Shown here: positions 56,086-64,000 of the stretch, piece after piece | Position numbering within the stretch: the stretch's first letter is position 1 | How the letters are laid out: each line of letters begins with the position of its first letter | DNA from: Noviherbaspirillum aerium | GTDB lineage: Bacteria > Pseudomonadota > Gammaproteobacteria > Burkholderiales > Burkholderiaceae_D | Reading direction: 5' to 3' | NCBI RefSeq assembly: GCF_008929045.1 | Contig: NZ_VFAH01000011.1 | Location: 62,001-126,000, forward strand | Length of the DNA stretch: 64,000 nt | The notes under the pieces: generated by a model | Told to the model about the DNA's origin: nothing | The model's database searches: none | Seen by the model: the letters and a program-made list of their open reading frames with translations, nothing else | Translations under genes and position numbers: made by a program

Positions 56086-57185
56086 CGCGCGTCTTCAATT
56101 TCTCCGCCGGTCCTGCGGTGCTGCCGCAGGAAGTGCTGCAGCTGGCTGCCGAGGAAATGCTCGACTGGCATGGCAGCGGCATGTCGGTGATGGAAATGAG
56201 CCATCGCGGCAAGGAATTCATTTCAATTTATGAAGCCGCCGAGCGTGATCTTCGTGAACTTCTCGGCGTTCCCGATAATTACAAGATTCTCTTTCTGCAA
56301 GGCGGAGGCATCGGCGAGAACGCCATCGTGCCGCTGAATCTGGTGGGCAGGAAGGCCCAGCCCGCCGTGGTGGATTTCGTCAATACCGGTTCCTGGTCGA
56401 GCAAGTCGATCAAGGAAGCGAAAAAATATTGCCAGGTGAATGTGGCCGCATCGTCGGAAGCACAAAAATTCACCGCCATCCCGCCGCGGGAGACCTGGAA
56501 GCTATCCAGAAACGCCGCCTATGTCCATATCTGCACCAACGAAACCATCGACGGTGTCGAATTCCAGTACACACCCGATGTCGCCGCGGATACCGGCGGC
56601 GCGCCTCTGGTGGCTGACATGTCGTCGCATATCCTGTCGCGTGAAATCGATGTGTCCGGATATGGCGTGATTTTCGGTGGCGCGCAGAAAAACATCGGGC
56701 CCGCAGGCCTGACTCTGGTCATCGTGCGCGACGACCTGATCGGCAATGCCTTGCCGATCTGTCCTTCCGCCTTCGACTGGAAACTCGTCGCGGACAACAA
56801 TTCCATGTACAACACGCCGCCGACCTATGCCATTTATATTGCCGGCCTGGTGTTTCAATGGTTGAAACGGCAGGGCGGCGTCAAGGCGATGGAGCAGCGC
56901 AACATTGCCAAAGCGGCGCTGTTGTACGACTATCTTGATTCGACCGGCTTCTACAGCAACAACATTGCAAAAGACTGCCGGTCACGCATGAACGTACCGT
57001 TTTTCCTGAAAGACGAGTCGTTGAATGAAGCGTTCCTTGCTGGTGCAAAGGAACGCAACCTGCTGCAGCTGAAGGGCCACAAGTCGGTCGGCGGCATGCG
57101 GGCATCGATCTACAATGCGATGCCCGTCGAGGGAGTGCAGGCGCTTGTCGATTACTTGAAAGAATTCGAAAAGAAGCACGGCTAA
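56082..57185 (+). CDS. serC: Phosphoserine aminotransferase
   Basis: 367 residues. It makes 3-phosphoserine from 3-phosphohydroxypyruvate and also serves pyridoxine synthesis. N-terminal [15 protein letters not shown] is the family start, the PLP lysine is in [12 protein letters not shown] near 200, and [13 protein letters not shown] near the C-terminus binds substrate. The start overlaps the gyrA stop, so it is translationally coupled. Confidence 0.97.
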   Translation: MTRVFNFSAGPAVLPQEVLQLAAEEMLDWHGSGMSVMEMSHRGKEFISIYEAAERDLRELLGVPDNYKILFLQGGGIGENAIVPLNLVGRKAQPAVVDFVNTGSWSSKSIKEAKKYCQVNVAASSEAQKFTAIPPRETWKLSRNAAYVHICTNETIDGVEFQYTPDVAADTGGAPLVADMSSHILSREIDVSGYGVIFGGAQKNIGPAGLTLVIVRDDLIGNALPICPSAFDWKLVADNNSMYNTPPTYAIYIAGLVFQWLKRQGGVKAMEQRNIAKAALLYDYLDSTGFYSNNIAKDCRSRMNVPFFLKDESLNEAFLAGAKERNLLQLKGHKSVGGMRASIYNAMPVEGVQALVDYLKEFEKKHG

Positions 57186-57272
57186 CCCCGTCCCGGCGAA
57201 ACCGATCTTCCGGAGTGCCTGCCTGTGGCAGCCTTGCCGGATCCGGTCGTCGCCGGCATGACCTCATTGACT

Positions 57273-58349
57273 ATGTCGGACGATAAACTCAAACCTCTTC
57301 GCGAGCAAATCGATGCGATCGATGCGCAATTGCTCGACCTCTTGAATCGCCGCGCACGCGTCGCGCAGGAAGTCGGCCATGTCAAGGCCGAGACCAATGC
57401 ACCGGTATTTCGCCCGGAAAGGGAAGCCCAGGTGCTGCGCAAGGCGGCCGATAACAATCCAGGGCCGCTCGACAGCCAGGATGTGCAGACCATCTTTCGC
57501 GAAATCATGTCGTCCTGCCGCGCGCTGGAAAGGCGTGTGACGGTCGCTTATCTCGGTCCGGCAGGCACCTTCAGCGAACAGGCGGTTTACCGGCAGTTCG
57601 GCCGCGCGGTCGAAGGCTTGCCCTGCGCGACGATCGATGAAGTCTTTCGCGCCGCGGAAGCAGGCACGGCGGATTTCGGCGTGGTTCCGGTCGAAAATTC
57701 GTCGGAAGGCGCCATCAACCGCACCCTCGACTTGCTGCTGCAAACCACCTTGAGCATCAGTGGCGAGCTGTCCATTCCGATCCATCACAGCCTGATGACC
57801 AAAACCGGGTCCATGGACGGCGTGACCCGCATTTGCGCGCATTCGCAGGCGCTTGCGCAGTGCCAGGCATGGCTGAACCAGCATTATCCGGGCATTGAGC
57901 GACAGGCAGTCGCATCCAATGGCGAGGCCGCGAGGCTGGCCAGCGAGGATCCGACAATGGCGGCCATCGCGGGCGAGATTGCCGGACAGCGCTACAACCT
58001 CGGTATCGTCAAGGCGCACGTACAAGACGATCCACACAACCGCACACGTTTTGCAGTGGTCGGCAGGCTGCAGCCCGCGCCGAGCGGGAAGGACCAGACT
58101 TCACTGGTGCTTGCCGTTCCCAACAAGGCCGGCGCTGTTTATAACCTGCTTGCGCCGCTGGCAAAGCATGGCGTATCGATGACTCGATTCGAGTCCCGGC
58201 CGGCACGCATCGGCACGTGGGAGTACTACTTCTATGTCGATGTGGAAGGGCATGTCGAGGATTCGAAGGTATCCGCCGCGATGGCGGAGCTTCGTCAGAA
58301 TGCCGCCTTTTTCAAGGTTCTTGGATCCTATCCTTTTACTCTCGCCTGA
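57273..58349 (+). CDS. pheA: Bifunctional chorismate mutase/prephenate dehydratase (P-protein)
   Basis: 358 residues from ATG 57273; earlier in-frame starts at 57225 (GTG) and 57258 are possible. An AroQ-type chorismate mutase domain is at 1-90 (LREQIDAIDAQLLDLLNRRA), the dehydratase at ~95-270 (YLGPAGTFSEQA) and an ACT domain at ~280-358 with the ESRP motif for phenylalanine feedback. It converts chorismate to phenylpyruvate. It follows serC with an 87-base gap and precedes hisC. Confidence 0.96.
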   Translation: MSDDKLKPLREQIDAIDAQLLDLLNRRARVAQEVGHVKAETNAPVFRPEREAQVLRKAADNNPGPLDSQDVQTIFREIMSSCRALERRVTVAYLGPAGTFSEQAVYRQFGRAVEGLPCATIDEVFRAAEAGTADFGVVPVENSSEGAINRTLDLLLQTTLSISGELSIPIHHSLMTKTGSMDGVTRICAHSQALAQCQAWLNQHYPGIERQAVASNGEAARLASEDPTMAAIAGEIAGQRYNLGIVKAHVQDDPHNRTRFAVVGRLQPAPSGKDQTSLVLAVPNKAGAVYNLLAPLAKHGVSMTRFESRPARIGTWEYYFYVDVEGHVEDSKVSAAMAELRQNAAFFKVLGSYPFTLA

Positions 58350-58462
58350 TTTTTCCGCCGGCAGGTCCGGCGGTTCAGCGGCCTGATGGTGCAGCAAGTT
58401 GGCGGTTGGTCCTCGATTGCCGTCCTAGCCATAGCATTCCTGCAAATTTTTGGAAATCGTTC

Positions 58463-59569
58463 ATGTCCATTCAATTCGGTCCCGATTATGTCCGTGCCAT
58501 CGCTCCTTACCAAGGAGGCAAGCCCATTGCGGAGGTGGCAAGGGAGTTCGGCCTCGACGAAGCGAAGATCGTCAAGCTTGCTTCCAATGAGAATCCGCTC
58601 GGCATGCCCGAATCGGCGAAGCAGGCCATGCTCGCCGCCATGGCGGATCTCGGACGATACCCGGATTCGAACGGCTTCGAATTGAAGCAGACCATCACCA
58701 CGAAGTATGGCGTGCCGGCCGAATGGATCACTCTCGGCAATGGCAGCAATGACATCCTCGAACTCGCGGCCCATGCTTGTGTTCAGCCCGGCGAGTCGGT
58801 CATCTATGCTCAGTATTCATTCGCTGTTTATGCGCTTGCCACCCAGGCGGTCGGCGGCCGTGCGGTCGTGGTGCCCGCAGCAAGCTACGGGCATGACTTG
58901 TCTGCGATGCTGCAGGCAATCACCGCGGACACCCGCCTCGTTTTCATTGCCAATCCCAACAACCCCACCGGCACATTCATTGCCGCCGGTGAGATCGAAG
59001 CCTTTCTGGCCAAGGTTCCGACGAATGTGGTGGTGGTGCTCGACGAAGCGTACAACGAGTACCTTGCGCCGGAGCTTCAATACGATTCGATTGCCTGGGT
59101 CCGTCAATATCCGAACCTGCTGGTGTCGCGCACCTTGTCCAAGGCATATGGCCTGGCCGGGCTGCGCATCGGCTTCGGCATAGCGCAGCCCGGCATCACC
59201 GATCTGCTCAACCGCATCCGGCAGCCGTTCAATGTGAATTCCATGGCGCAGGCAGCGGCTGTTGCCGCGCTCAATGACACTGCCTTCCTCCGGAAAAGCG
59301 CACTGCTCAATGCGGATGGCTACAAGCAGCTGACGCAAGCGTTCGCGGAGATGGATATCGAGTATGTGCCATCATACGGAAACTTCGTTCTTTTCCGCGC
59401 CGGCAGCGATGATGGAGCCGGCGCCAGAGTCAATCTCGCGCTCCTCAAGCGAGGCATCATCGTTCGTCCGGTTGGCAACTATGGCATGCCGCAATGGCTG
59501 CGCGTGTCAATCGGGCTTCCGGAAGAGAATGCCGCATTCATCGCGGCGCTCAAAGAAATCCTGTCCTGA
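58463..59569 (+). CDS. hisC: Histidinol-phosphate/aromatic amino acid aminotransferase
   Basis: 368 residues from ATG 58463; the frame is open far upstream inside pheA, but the family begins at MSIQFGPDYVRAI. The PLP lysine is in SRTLSKAYGLAGLRIGFG near 230. Its place between pheA and tyrA suggests that it works mainly in Phe/Tyr synthesis as the second HisC copy found in betaproteobacteria. Whether a separate hisC exists in a his operon cannot be seen here. Confidence 0.93.
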   Translation: MSIQFGPDYVRAIAPYQGGKPIAEVAREFGLDEAKIVKLASNENPLGMPESAKQAMLAAMADLGRYPDSNGFELKQTITTKYGVPAEWITLGNGSNDILELAAHACVQPGESVIYAQYSFAVYALATQAVGGRAVVVPAASYGHDLSAMLQAITADTRLVFIANPNNPTGTFIAAGEIEAFLAKVPTNVVVVLDEAYNEYLAPELQYDSIAWVRQYPNLLVSRTLSKAYGLAGLRIGFGIAQPGITDLLNRIRQPFNVNSMAQAAAVAALNDTAFLRKSALLNADGYKQLTQAFAEMDIEYVPSYGNFVLFRAGSDDGAGARVNLALLKRGIIVRPVGNYGMPQWLRVSIGLPEENAAFIAALKEILS

Positions 59570-59590
59570 TCCAATCTTCGAGCGACTTTC

Positions 59591-60490
59591 GTGTTCAAGA
59601 AAATTTCTATTTTTGGTGTTGGCCTGATCGGCGGTTCGTTTGCGCTGGCGCTCAAACGTGCCGGCGCCGTCGGCGAAGTGCTGGGTGTAGGGCGGCGGAT
59701 GGAAACCCTGGAGCGCGCGAAACAGCTCGGCATCATCGACAAGGCCTGTGTTTCCGTCGGCGATGCCGTCAGCGGAGCCGATCTGATTCTGATTGCCGCG
59801 CCGGTGGCCCAGACGGAAGCCATTCTTGCTTCCATCGCGCCGCATCTGCAGCCCGGAACGGTGGTCACCGATGCCGGCAGCACCAAGAGCGACGTGGTGG
59901 AGGCCGCACGCAAGGCGCTTGGCGCGAAGGTCTCGCAGTTCGTGCCCGGACATCCGATTGCCGGCCGCGAGCAGAACGGGCCGGAGGCGGCGATCGTCGA
60001 CCTGTATGTGGGCAAGAAAGCGGTTCTGGCGCCGCTGCCAGAAAACAGTGCCGAGGATATCGAGCGTGTCGCCAGCGCCTGGAAACATTGCGGCGCGATC
60101 ATTCACCGGCTGACCGCCGAAGAACACGATAAGGTGTTCGCAGCAGTCAGTCACCTGCCGCATCTGCTGGCTTATGCGCTGGTCGATGACATCGCGCGCA
60201 AGCCGCATGCCGACCTGCTGTTCCAGTATGCCGCCAGCGGATTCCGCGATTTCACCCGCATCGCCGGTTCATCTCCGGAGATGTGGCGGGACATTACGCT
60301 GGCCAACCAGCCGGCGCTGCTTTCCGAGCTGGACTCTTACCTGGAACAACTGACGGCACTGCGGGCTCTACTTGCCGAGCAAAACGGCAGCGCCATCGAG
60401 AGTGTGTATGCCAATGCGCAACGTGCCCGTCATAACTGGATCAGCACGATCGAGGCGGCTGAGAAGCAAGATAAACAAGGCGGCGACTAA
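59591..60490 (+). CDS. tyrA: Prephenate dehydrogenase
   Basis: 299 residues starting with GTG. NAD-binding [14 protein letters not shown] is at 8-21. [13 protein letters not shown]-like sequence and [18 protein letters not shown] near 117-134 form the active site with His. It converts prephenate to 4-hydroxyphenylpyruvate for tyrosine. There is no ACT domain, so feedback may be through other residues. The stop overlaps the aroA start by one base. Confidence 0.95.
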   Translation: MFKKISIFGVGLIGGSFALALKRAGAVGEVLGVGRRMETLERAKQLGIIDKACVSVGDAVSGADLILIAAPVAQTEAILASIAPHLQPGTVVTDAGSTKSDVVEAARKALGAKVSQFVPGHPIAGREQNGPEAAIVDLYVGKKAVLAPLPENSAEDIERVASAWKHCGAIIHRLTAEEHDKVFAAVSHLPHLLAYALVDDIARKPHADLLFQYAASGFRDFTRIAGSSPEMWRDITLANQPALLSELDSYLEQLTALRALLAEQNGSAIESVYANAQRARHNWISTIEAAEKQDKQGGD

Positions 60491-61815
60491 TGAAACACTA
60501 TCCTCATCATCTCGACCTGAATCCCGCGCTGCGTGCACAGGGGACCGTCCGACTGCCGGGTTCCAAGAGCATATCCAACCGTACCTTGCTGCTGGCGGCG
60601 CTGGCCGGCGGCGTTACCCGCATTCATGATCTGCTGGCGTCCGATGATACGCATGTCATGCTGATGGCACTGCAAAAGTTGGGCGTGCGCTGGGAGCAGA
60701 TTGGGGAATCACAGGAATATGTCGTGCACGGCGTGGATGGCGTACTTCCGGTACATCAGGCCGACTTGTTCATGGGTAATGCAGGCACCGCGATTCGTCC
60801 ACTGACTGCGGCACTCGCGGCAATCGGCGGCGACTATACCCTGCACGGGGTGTCGCGCATGCATGAAAGACCGATCGGTGATCTGGTCGATGCGCTGAAC
60901 GCCTCCGGCATGCGCATCGAATACACCGGTCAGCCCGGTTATCCGCCGCTGCATATCCGGCGAGGCCAGATTCACACGCGTCGCATGTCGGTCAAAGGCA
61001 ACGTATCAAGCCAGTTTCTGACCGCGCTATTGATGGCGGCACCGCTCATGGCACACGAGGAAGCGGTCGTCATTGAAGTTGTCGGCGAACTGATTTCAAA
61101 GCCTTACATCGAAATCACCTTGAACCTGATGAAGCGCTTTGGCGTTATCGTCGAGCGTAACGGCTGGCAGTCTTTCACCATTGCCTCCGGGCAGCGCTAC
61201 ACCAGCCCGGGCAGCATTCACGTGGAAGGCGATGCCTCATCTGCTTCCTATTTCCTCGCTGCCGGAGCAATTGCAGGCGGGCCGGTTCGGGTGGAGGGGG
61301 TTGGCCGCGACAGCATTCAGGGCGACGTGCGTTTCGTCCAGGCCCTGGAGCAGATGGGCGCGGCGGTCACGATGGGCGATAACTGGATCGAAGCCCGCTC
61401 GACCGGGGTACTCAAGGCGATCGATGCCGACTTCAATCATATTCCGGATGCCGCGATGACGATTGCCGTCGCCGCCTTGTATGCGGACGGCATCAGCACG
61501 CTGCGCAATATCGGTAGCTGGCGCGTCAAGGAGACCGACCGCCTGAGTGCCATGGCGACCGAGTTGCGAAAGCTCGGCGCGGCGGTCGAGGAAGGAAGCG
61601 ACTATTTGCGCATCACGCCACCTGGACAGATCACTCCTGCTGCTATCGACACCTACGATGACCACAGGATGGCGATGTGCTTTTCCCTGGCATCCCTGGA
61701 CGGGGCGGCGCGGCGCGGCACCCGGATCCGGATCATGGATCCGAAATGCGTCGCCAAGACTTTCCCCGATTATTTTGAAGCCTTTGCCACGGTGACGCGT
61801 GGCGACCTGATCTGA
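60490..61815 (+). CDS. aroA: 3-phosphoshikimate 1-carboxyvinyltransferase (EPSP synthase)
   Basis: 441 residues. It joins phosphoenolpyruvate to shikimate-3-phosphate. [20 protein letters not shown] near 19-38 and [17 protein letters not shown] near 95-111 are the class I substrate-binding motifs; [15 protein letters not shown] near 343-357 is the C-terminal PEP site. The Gly and Pro in GNAGTAIRP fit the glyphosate-sensitive class. It overlaps tyrA by one base. Confidence 0.97.
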   Translation: MKHYPHHLDLNPALRAQGTVRLPGSKSISNRTLLLAALAGGVTRIHDLLASDDTHVMLMALQKLGVRWEQIGESQEYVVHGVDGVLPVHQADLFMGNAGTAIRPLTAALAAIGGDYTLHGVSRMHERPIGDLVDALNASGMRIEYTGQPGYPPLHIRRGQIHTRRMSVKGNVSSQFLTALLMAAPLMAHEEAVVIEVVGELISKPYIEITLNLMKRFGVIVERNGWQSFTIASGQRYTSPGSIHVEGDASSASYFLAAGAIAGGPVRVEGVGRDSIQGDVRFVQALEQMGAAVTMGDNWIEARSTGVLKAIDADFNHIPDAAMTIAVAALYADGISTLRNIGSWRVKETDRLSAMATELRKLGAAVEEGSDYLRITPPGQITPAAIDTYDDHRMAMCFSLASLDGAARRGTRIRIMDPKCVAKTFPDYFEAFATVTRGDLI

Positions 61816-61828
61816 GCGATACCCTACG

Positions 61829-62506
61829 ATGCAGCATTCTCAAACGATCCCAGTCATTACCATCGACGGTCCGACCGCCTCCGGCAAAGGTACCGTCGCC
61901 CATCGTGTGGCGCTGCAATTGCGGTTTCATTACCTCGACTCCGGCGCATTGTATCGACTGACTGCACTGTCTGCGCTGCGTCACAAGCTTCCCCTGACCG
62001 ATGAGCATGCTCTGGCCAAGGTGGCGGAAAGGCTGCAATGCCGTTTCGAGGGTGACCAGATCTGGCTCTCCCAGGAAAACGTCACTGCCGCAATCCGGGC
62101 CGAAGAAGTCGGCAATGCCGCCTCCCGAATTGCAGTATTGCCAATGCTGCGCCGCGCGCTCGTCGGCTTGCAGCATGGTTTCCGTACCGCGCCTGGACTA
62201 GTGGCGGACGGCCGGGACATGGGCACCGTTATTTTCCCGAATGCAAACCTCAAGGTTTTCCTCACTGCAAGCGTTGAGGCGCGTGCCGGGAGGCGATATA
62301 AGCAATTGATTGACAAAGGATTTCCTGCTAATATGGACGACCTTCTGAAAGATTTGAGGGAGCGGGATGCGCGTGATTCAAGCCGCGCAGTCGCGCCATT
62401 GAAACCGGCGGAAGGGGCGCATATATTGGACACTTCGGACATGACAGCCGACCAGGCGGTCGATCAGGTGCTCCAGTGGTACGCAGCTGTAAGGAAACAC
62501 GCGTAG
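61829..62506 (+). CDS. cmk: Cytidylate kinase
   Basis: 225 residues. P-loop [13 protein letters not shown] is near 11-23, the substrate motif [12 protein letters not shown] near 36-47, and [13 protein letters not shown] near 128-140. It phosphorylates CMP and dCMP. It sits 13 bases after aroA and 132 before rpsA, the same order as in E. coli (aroA-cmk-rpsA). Confidence 0.96.
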   Translation: MQHSQTIPVITIDGPTASGKGTVAHRVALQLRFHYLDSGALYRLTALSALRHKLPLTDEHALAKVAERLQCRFEGDQIWLSQENVTAAIRAEEVGNAASRIAVLPMLRRALVGLQHGFRTAPGLVADGRDMGTVIFPNANLKVFLTASVEARAGRRYKQLIDKGFPANMDDLLKDLRERDARDSSRAVAPLKPAEGAHILDTSDMTADQAVDQVLQWYAAVRKHA

Positions 62507-62638
62507 AAGTCATACGCTTGTATCGTAGTTGTCGTTGTCCGATTGGTGCCCGGCTTGGCGCAAGGCCTTGGCGGGTGTTGATTAACTTAACCCAGATGAT
62601 CGTCATGTCGGCGATTGCTGGCTAACCCATTTCTATTT

Positions 62639-64000
62639 ATGTCTACTGCGCAACAAGAATCAACCGGTATGGAAAGCTTTGCAGCCCTGTTCGAGGAATC
62701 CCTTTCCCGTCAGGACATGCGTTCCGGTGAAGTCATTTCGGCTGAAGTCGTTCGTCTCGATCATAACTTCGTGATCGTTAACGCCGGCCTGAAATCTGAA
62801 GCTTTCATTCCTATCGAAGAATTCAAGAACGACAACGGTGAGCTCGAAGTCCAGGTTGGCGACTTCATCACTGTTGCGATCGAATCGCTGGAAAACGGTT
62901 TTGGCGACACCATTCTGTCGCGCGACAAGGCCAAGCGTCTGGCATCGTGGCTCTCGCTGGAAAAGGCGATGGAGTCTGGCGAGATCGTTACAGGCACTGT
63001 CAACGGCAAGGTCAAGGGCGGTCTGACAGTCCTGACCAACGGCATTCGTGCATTCCTCCCGGGTTCGCTGGTTGATACCCGTCCGGTCAAGGACACCACG
63101 CCGTACGAAGGCAAGACCATGGAGTTCAAGGTCATCAAGCTGGATCGCAAGCGCAACAACGTCGTGCTGTCCCGCCGTGCCGTCATCGAGGCATCGATGG
63201 GCGAAGAGCGCGCGAAGCTGATGGAAACCCTGAAGGAAGGTACTGTCGTTACCGGTATCGTCAAGAACATCACCGACTACGGTGCGTTCGTTGACCTCGG
63301 CGGCATCGACGGCCTGCTGCACATCACCGACCTCGCATGGCGTCGTGTGCGTCATCCGTCCGAAGTGCTCTCCGTCGGCCAGGAAATCACTGCCAAGGTC
63401 CTCAAGTACGATCAGGAAAAGAACCGCGTTTCCCTAGGCGTCAAGCAGCTGGGCGACGATCCGTGGACTGGTCTGTCCCGTCGTTATCCGCAAGGCACAC
63501 GCCTGTTCGGCAAGGTCACCAACCTGACCGACTACGGTGCGTTCGTTGAAGTCGAGCAGGGCATCGAAGGCTTGGTCCACGTCTCGGAAATGGACTGGAC
63601 AAACAAGAACGTGGCTCCGAACAAGGTTGTCCAGCTGGGCGACGAAGTCGAAGTCATGGTTCTCGAGATCGACGAAGAGCGTCGCCGTATCTCCCTCGGC
63701 ATGAAGCAGTGCAAGCCGAATCCTTGGGATGACTTCGCGATGTCGCACAAGAAGGGCGACAAGGTCCGGGGCGCAATCAAGTCGATCACCGACTTTGGCG
63801 TGTTCATCGGCCTGCCGGGCAACATCGACGGCCTCGTCCATCTGTCCGACCTGTCCTGGACCGAAGCTGGCGAAGAAGCCGTTCGCAAGTTCAAGAAGGG
63901 CGATGAGCTGGAAGCAGTCGTGCTGGCGATCGACGTCGAGCGCGAGCGCGTTTCCTTGGGTGTCAAGCAGCTCGAAGGTGATCCGTTCAACAACTTTGCC
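62639..64000 (+). CDS. rpsA: 30S ribosomal protein S1 (3' end outside window)
   Basis: 454 codons are visible from ATG 62639 and the frame is still open at the window edge. Repeated S1 RNA-binding domains are seen, for example [56 protein letters not shown] and [20 protein letters not shown]. It recruits mRNA to the 30S subunit and should continue for about one more domain or so beyond the edge. Codon use is typical of highly expressed genes. Confidence 0.97.
   Translation, partial: MSTAQQESTGMESFAALFEESLSRQDMRSGEVISAEVVRLDHNFVIVNAGLKSEAFIPIEEFKNDNGELEVQVGDFITVAIESLENGFGDTILSRDKAKRLASWLSLEKAMESGEIVTGTVNGKVKGGLTVLTNGIRAFLPGSLVDTRPVKDTTPYEGKTMEFKVIKLDRKRNNVVLSRRAVIEASMGEERAKLMETLKEGTVVTGIVKNITDYGAFVDLGGIDGLLHITDLAWRRVRHPSEVLSVGQEITAKVLKYDQEKNRVSLGVKQLGDDPWTGLSRRYPQGTRLFGKVTNLTDYGAFVEVEQGIEGLVHVSEMDWTNKNVAPNKVVQLGDEVEVMVLEIDEERRRISLGMKQCKPNPWDDFAMSHKKGDKVRGAIKSITDFGVFIGLPGNIDGLVHLSDLSWTEAGEEAVRKFKKGDELEAVVLAIDVERERVSLGVKQLEGDPFNNFA

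Overview
The window looks like a chromosomal segment of a betaproteobacterium in Burkholderiales, most likely Oxalobacteraceae (Herbaspirillum/Noviherbaspirillum/Herminiimonas-like). This rests on the GC-rich codon use, the block gyrA-serC-pheA-hisC-tyrA-aroA-cmk-rpsA next to a divergent ompA-ubiG-gph cluster, the neighbouring pairs fkpB-ispH and rpmB-rpmG, and a tmRNA whose tag peptide reads ANDETYALAA. No tRNA, rRNA, CRISPR array, intact insertion sequence or prophage was seen. The assignment comes from gene order and protein character only, not from a database search.

Layout. 1-4.9 kb: the end of a LivHMGF-type ABC importer operon, a CynX-type MFS carrier and an orphan protein with a C-terminal helix-turn-helix. 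5.1-8.6 kb: an orphan type VI secretion VgrG with an unusual Ala-rich N-terminal extension and an AT-richer C-terminal zinc-peptidase-like cargo, overlapped by a small putative lipoprotein that is a candidate immunity protein. 8.6-9.4 kb: gene-poor. 9.4-13.1 kb: a Liv-type binding protein, pobA and a divergent AraC-type regulator (probable PobR), pointing to uptake and use of aromatic acids. 13.1-18.2 kb: folE, a type II NADH dehydrogenase with a HAD-like protein that has lost its nucleophile, a divergent LysR regulator, an HpaI-type aldolase and a Pro-rich small protein. 18.5-27.4 kb: sodB, xseA, exbB-exbD-lpxK-trm112-kdsB, adk and a K+-independent H+-pyrophosphatase. 27.5-38.6 kb: an SDR dehydrogenase with a palindromic operator candidate, ggt, a long palindromic repeat, a patatin, a PXPV/His-rich secreted protein, a secreted barnase-type RNase with its barstar, purN, an RsmB-type methyltransferase, a PLD nuclease, an MscS channel and a desaturase. 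39-41.9 kb: rpmG, rpmB, radC, fkpB, ispH. 42.2-46.3 kb: livHMGF preceded by a short leader ORF and an intrinsic terminator. 46.5-49.4 kb: a fumarylacetoacetate-hydrolase-family enzyme, then a gene-poor stretch with a perfect hairpin, a 35-residue membrane ORF, a DUF3135 protein and a MITE-like inverted repeat. 49.4-53.2 kb: ssrA, gph, ubiG and two OmpA-family proteins. 53.4-64 kb: gyrA and the serine/aromatic amino acid biosynthesis operon running into rpsA.

How it fits together. Most of the window is housekeeping (envelope lipid A/KDO supply, translation, shikimate pathway, isoprenoids, DNA topology). The accessory content is the vgrG cargo module at 5-8.6 kb and the small, unassigned elements at 30.2, 42.1-42.5 and 47.4-49.2 kb. 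The most promising undescribed item is the VgrG with a fused zincin-like tail and its overlapping lipoprotein. Next are the leader/terminator arrangement ahead of livHMGF and the nucleophile-less HAD protein linked to NDH-2 and a LysR regulator.
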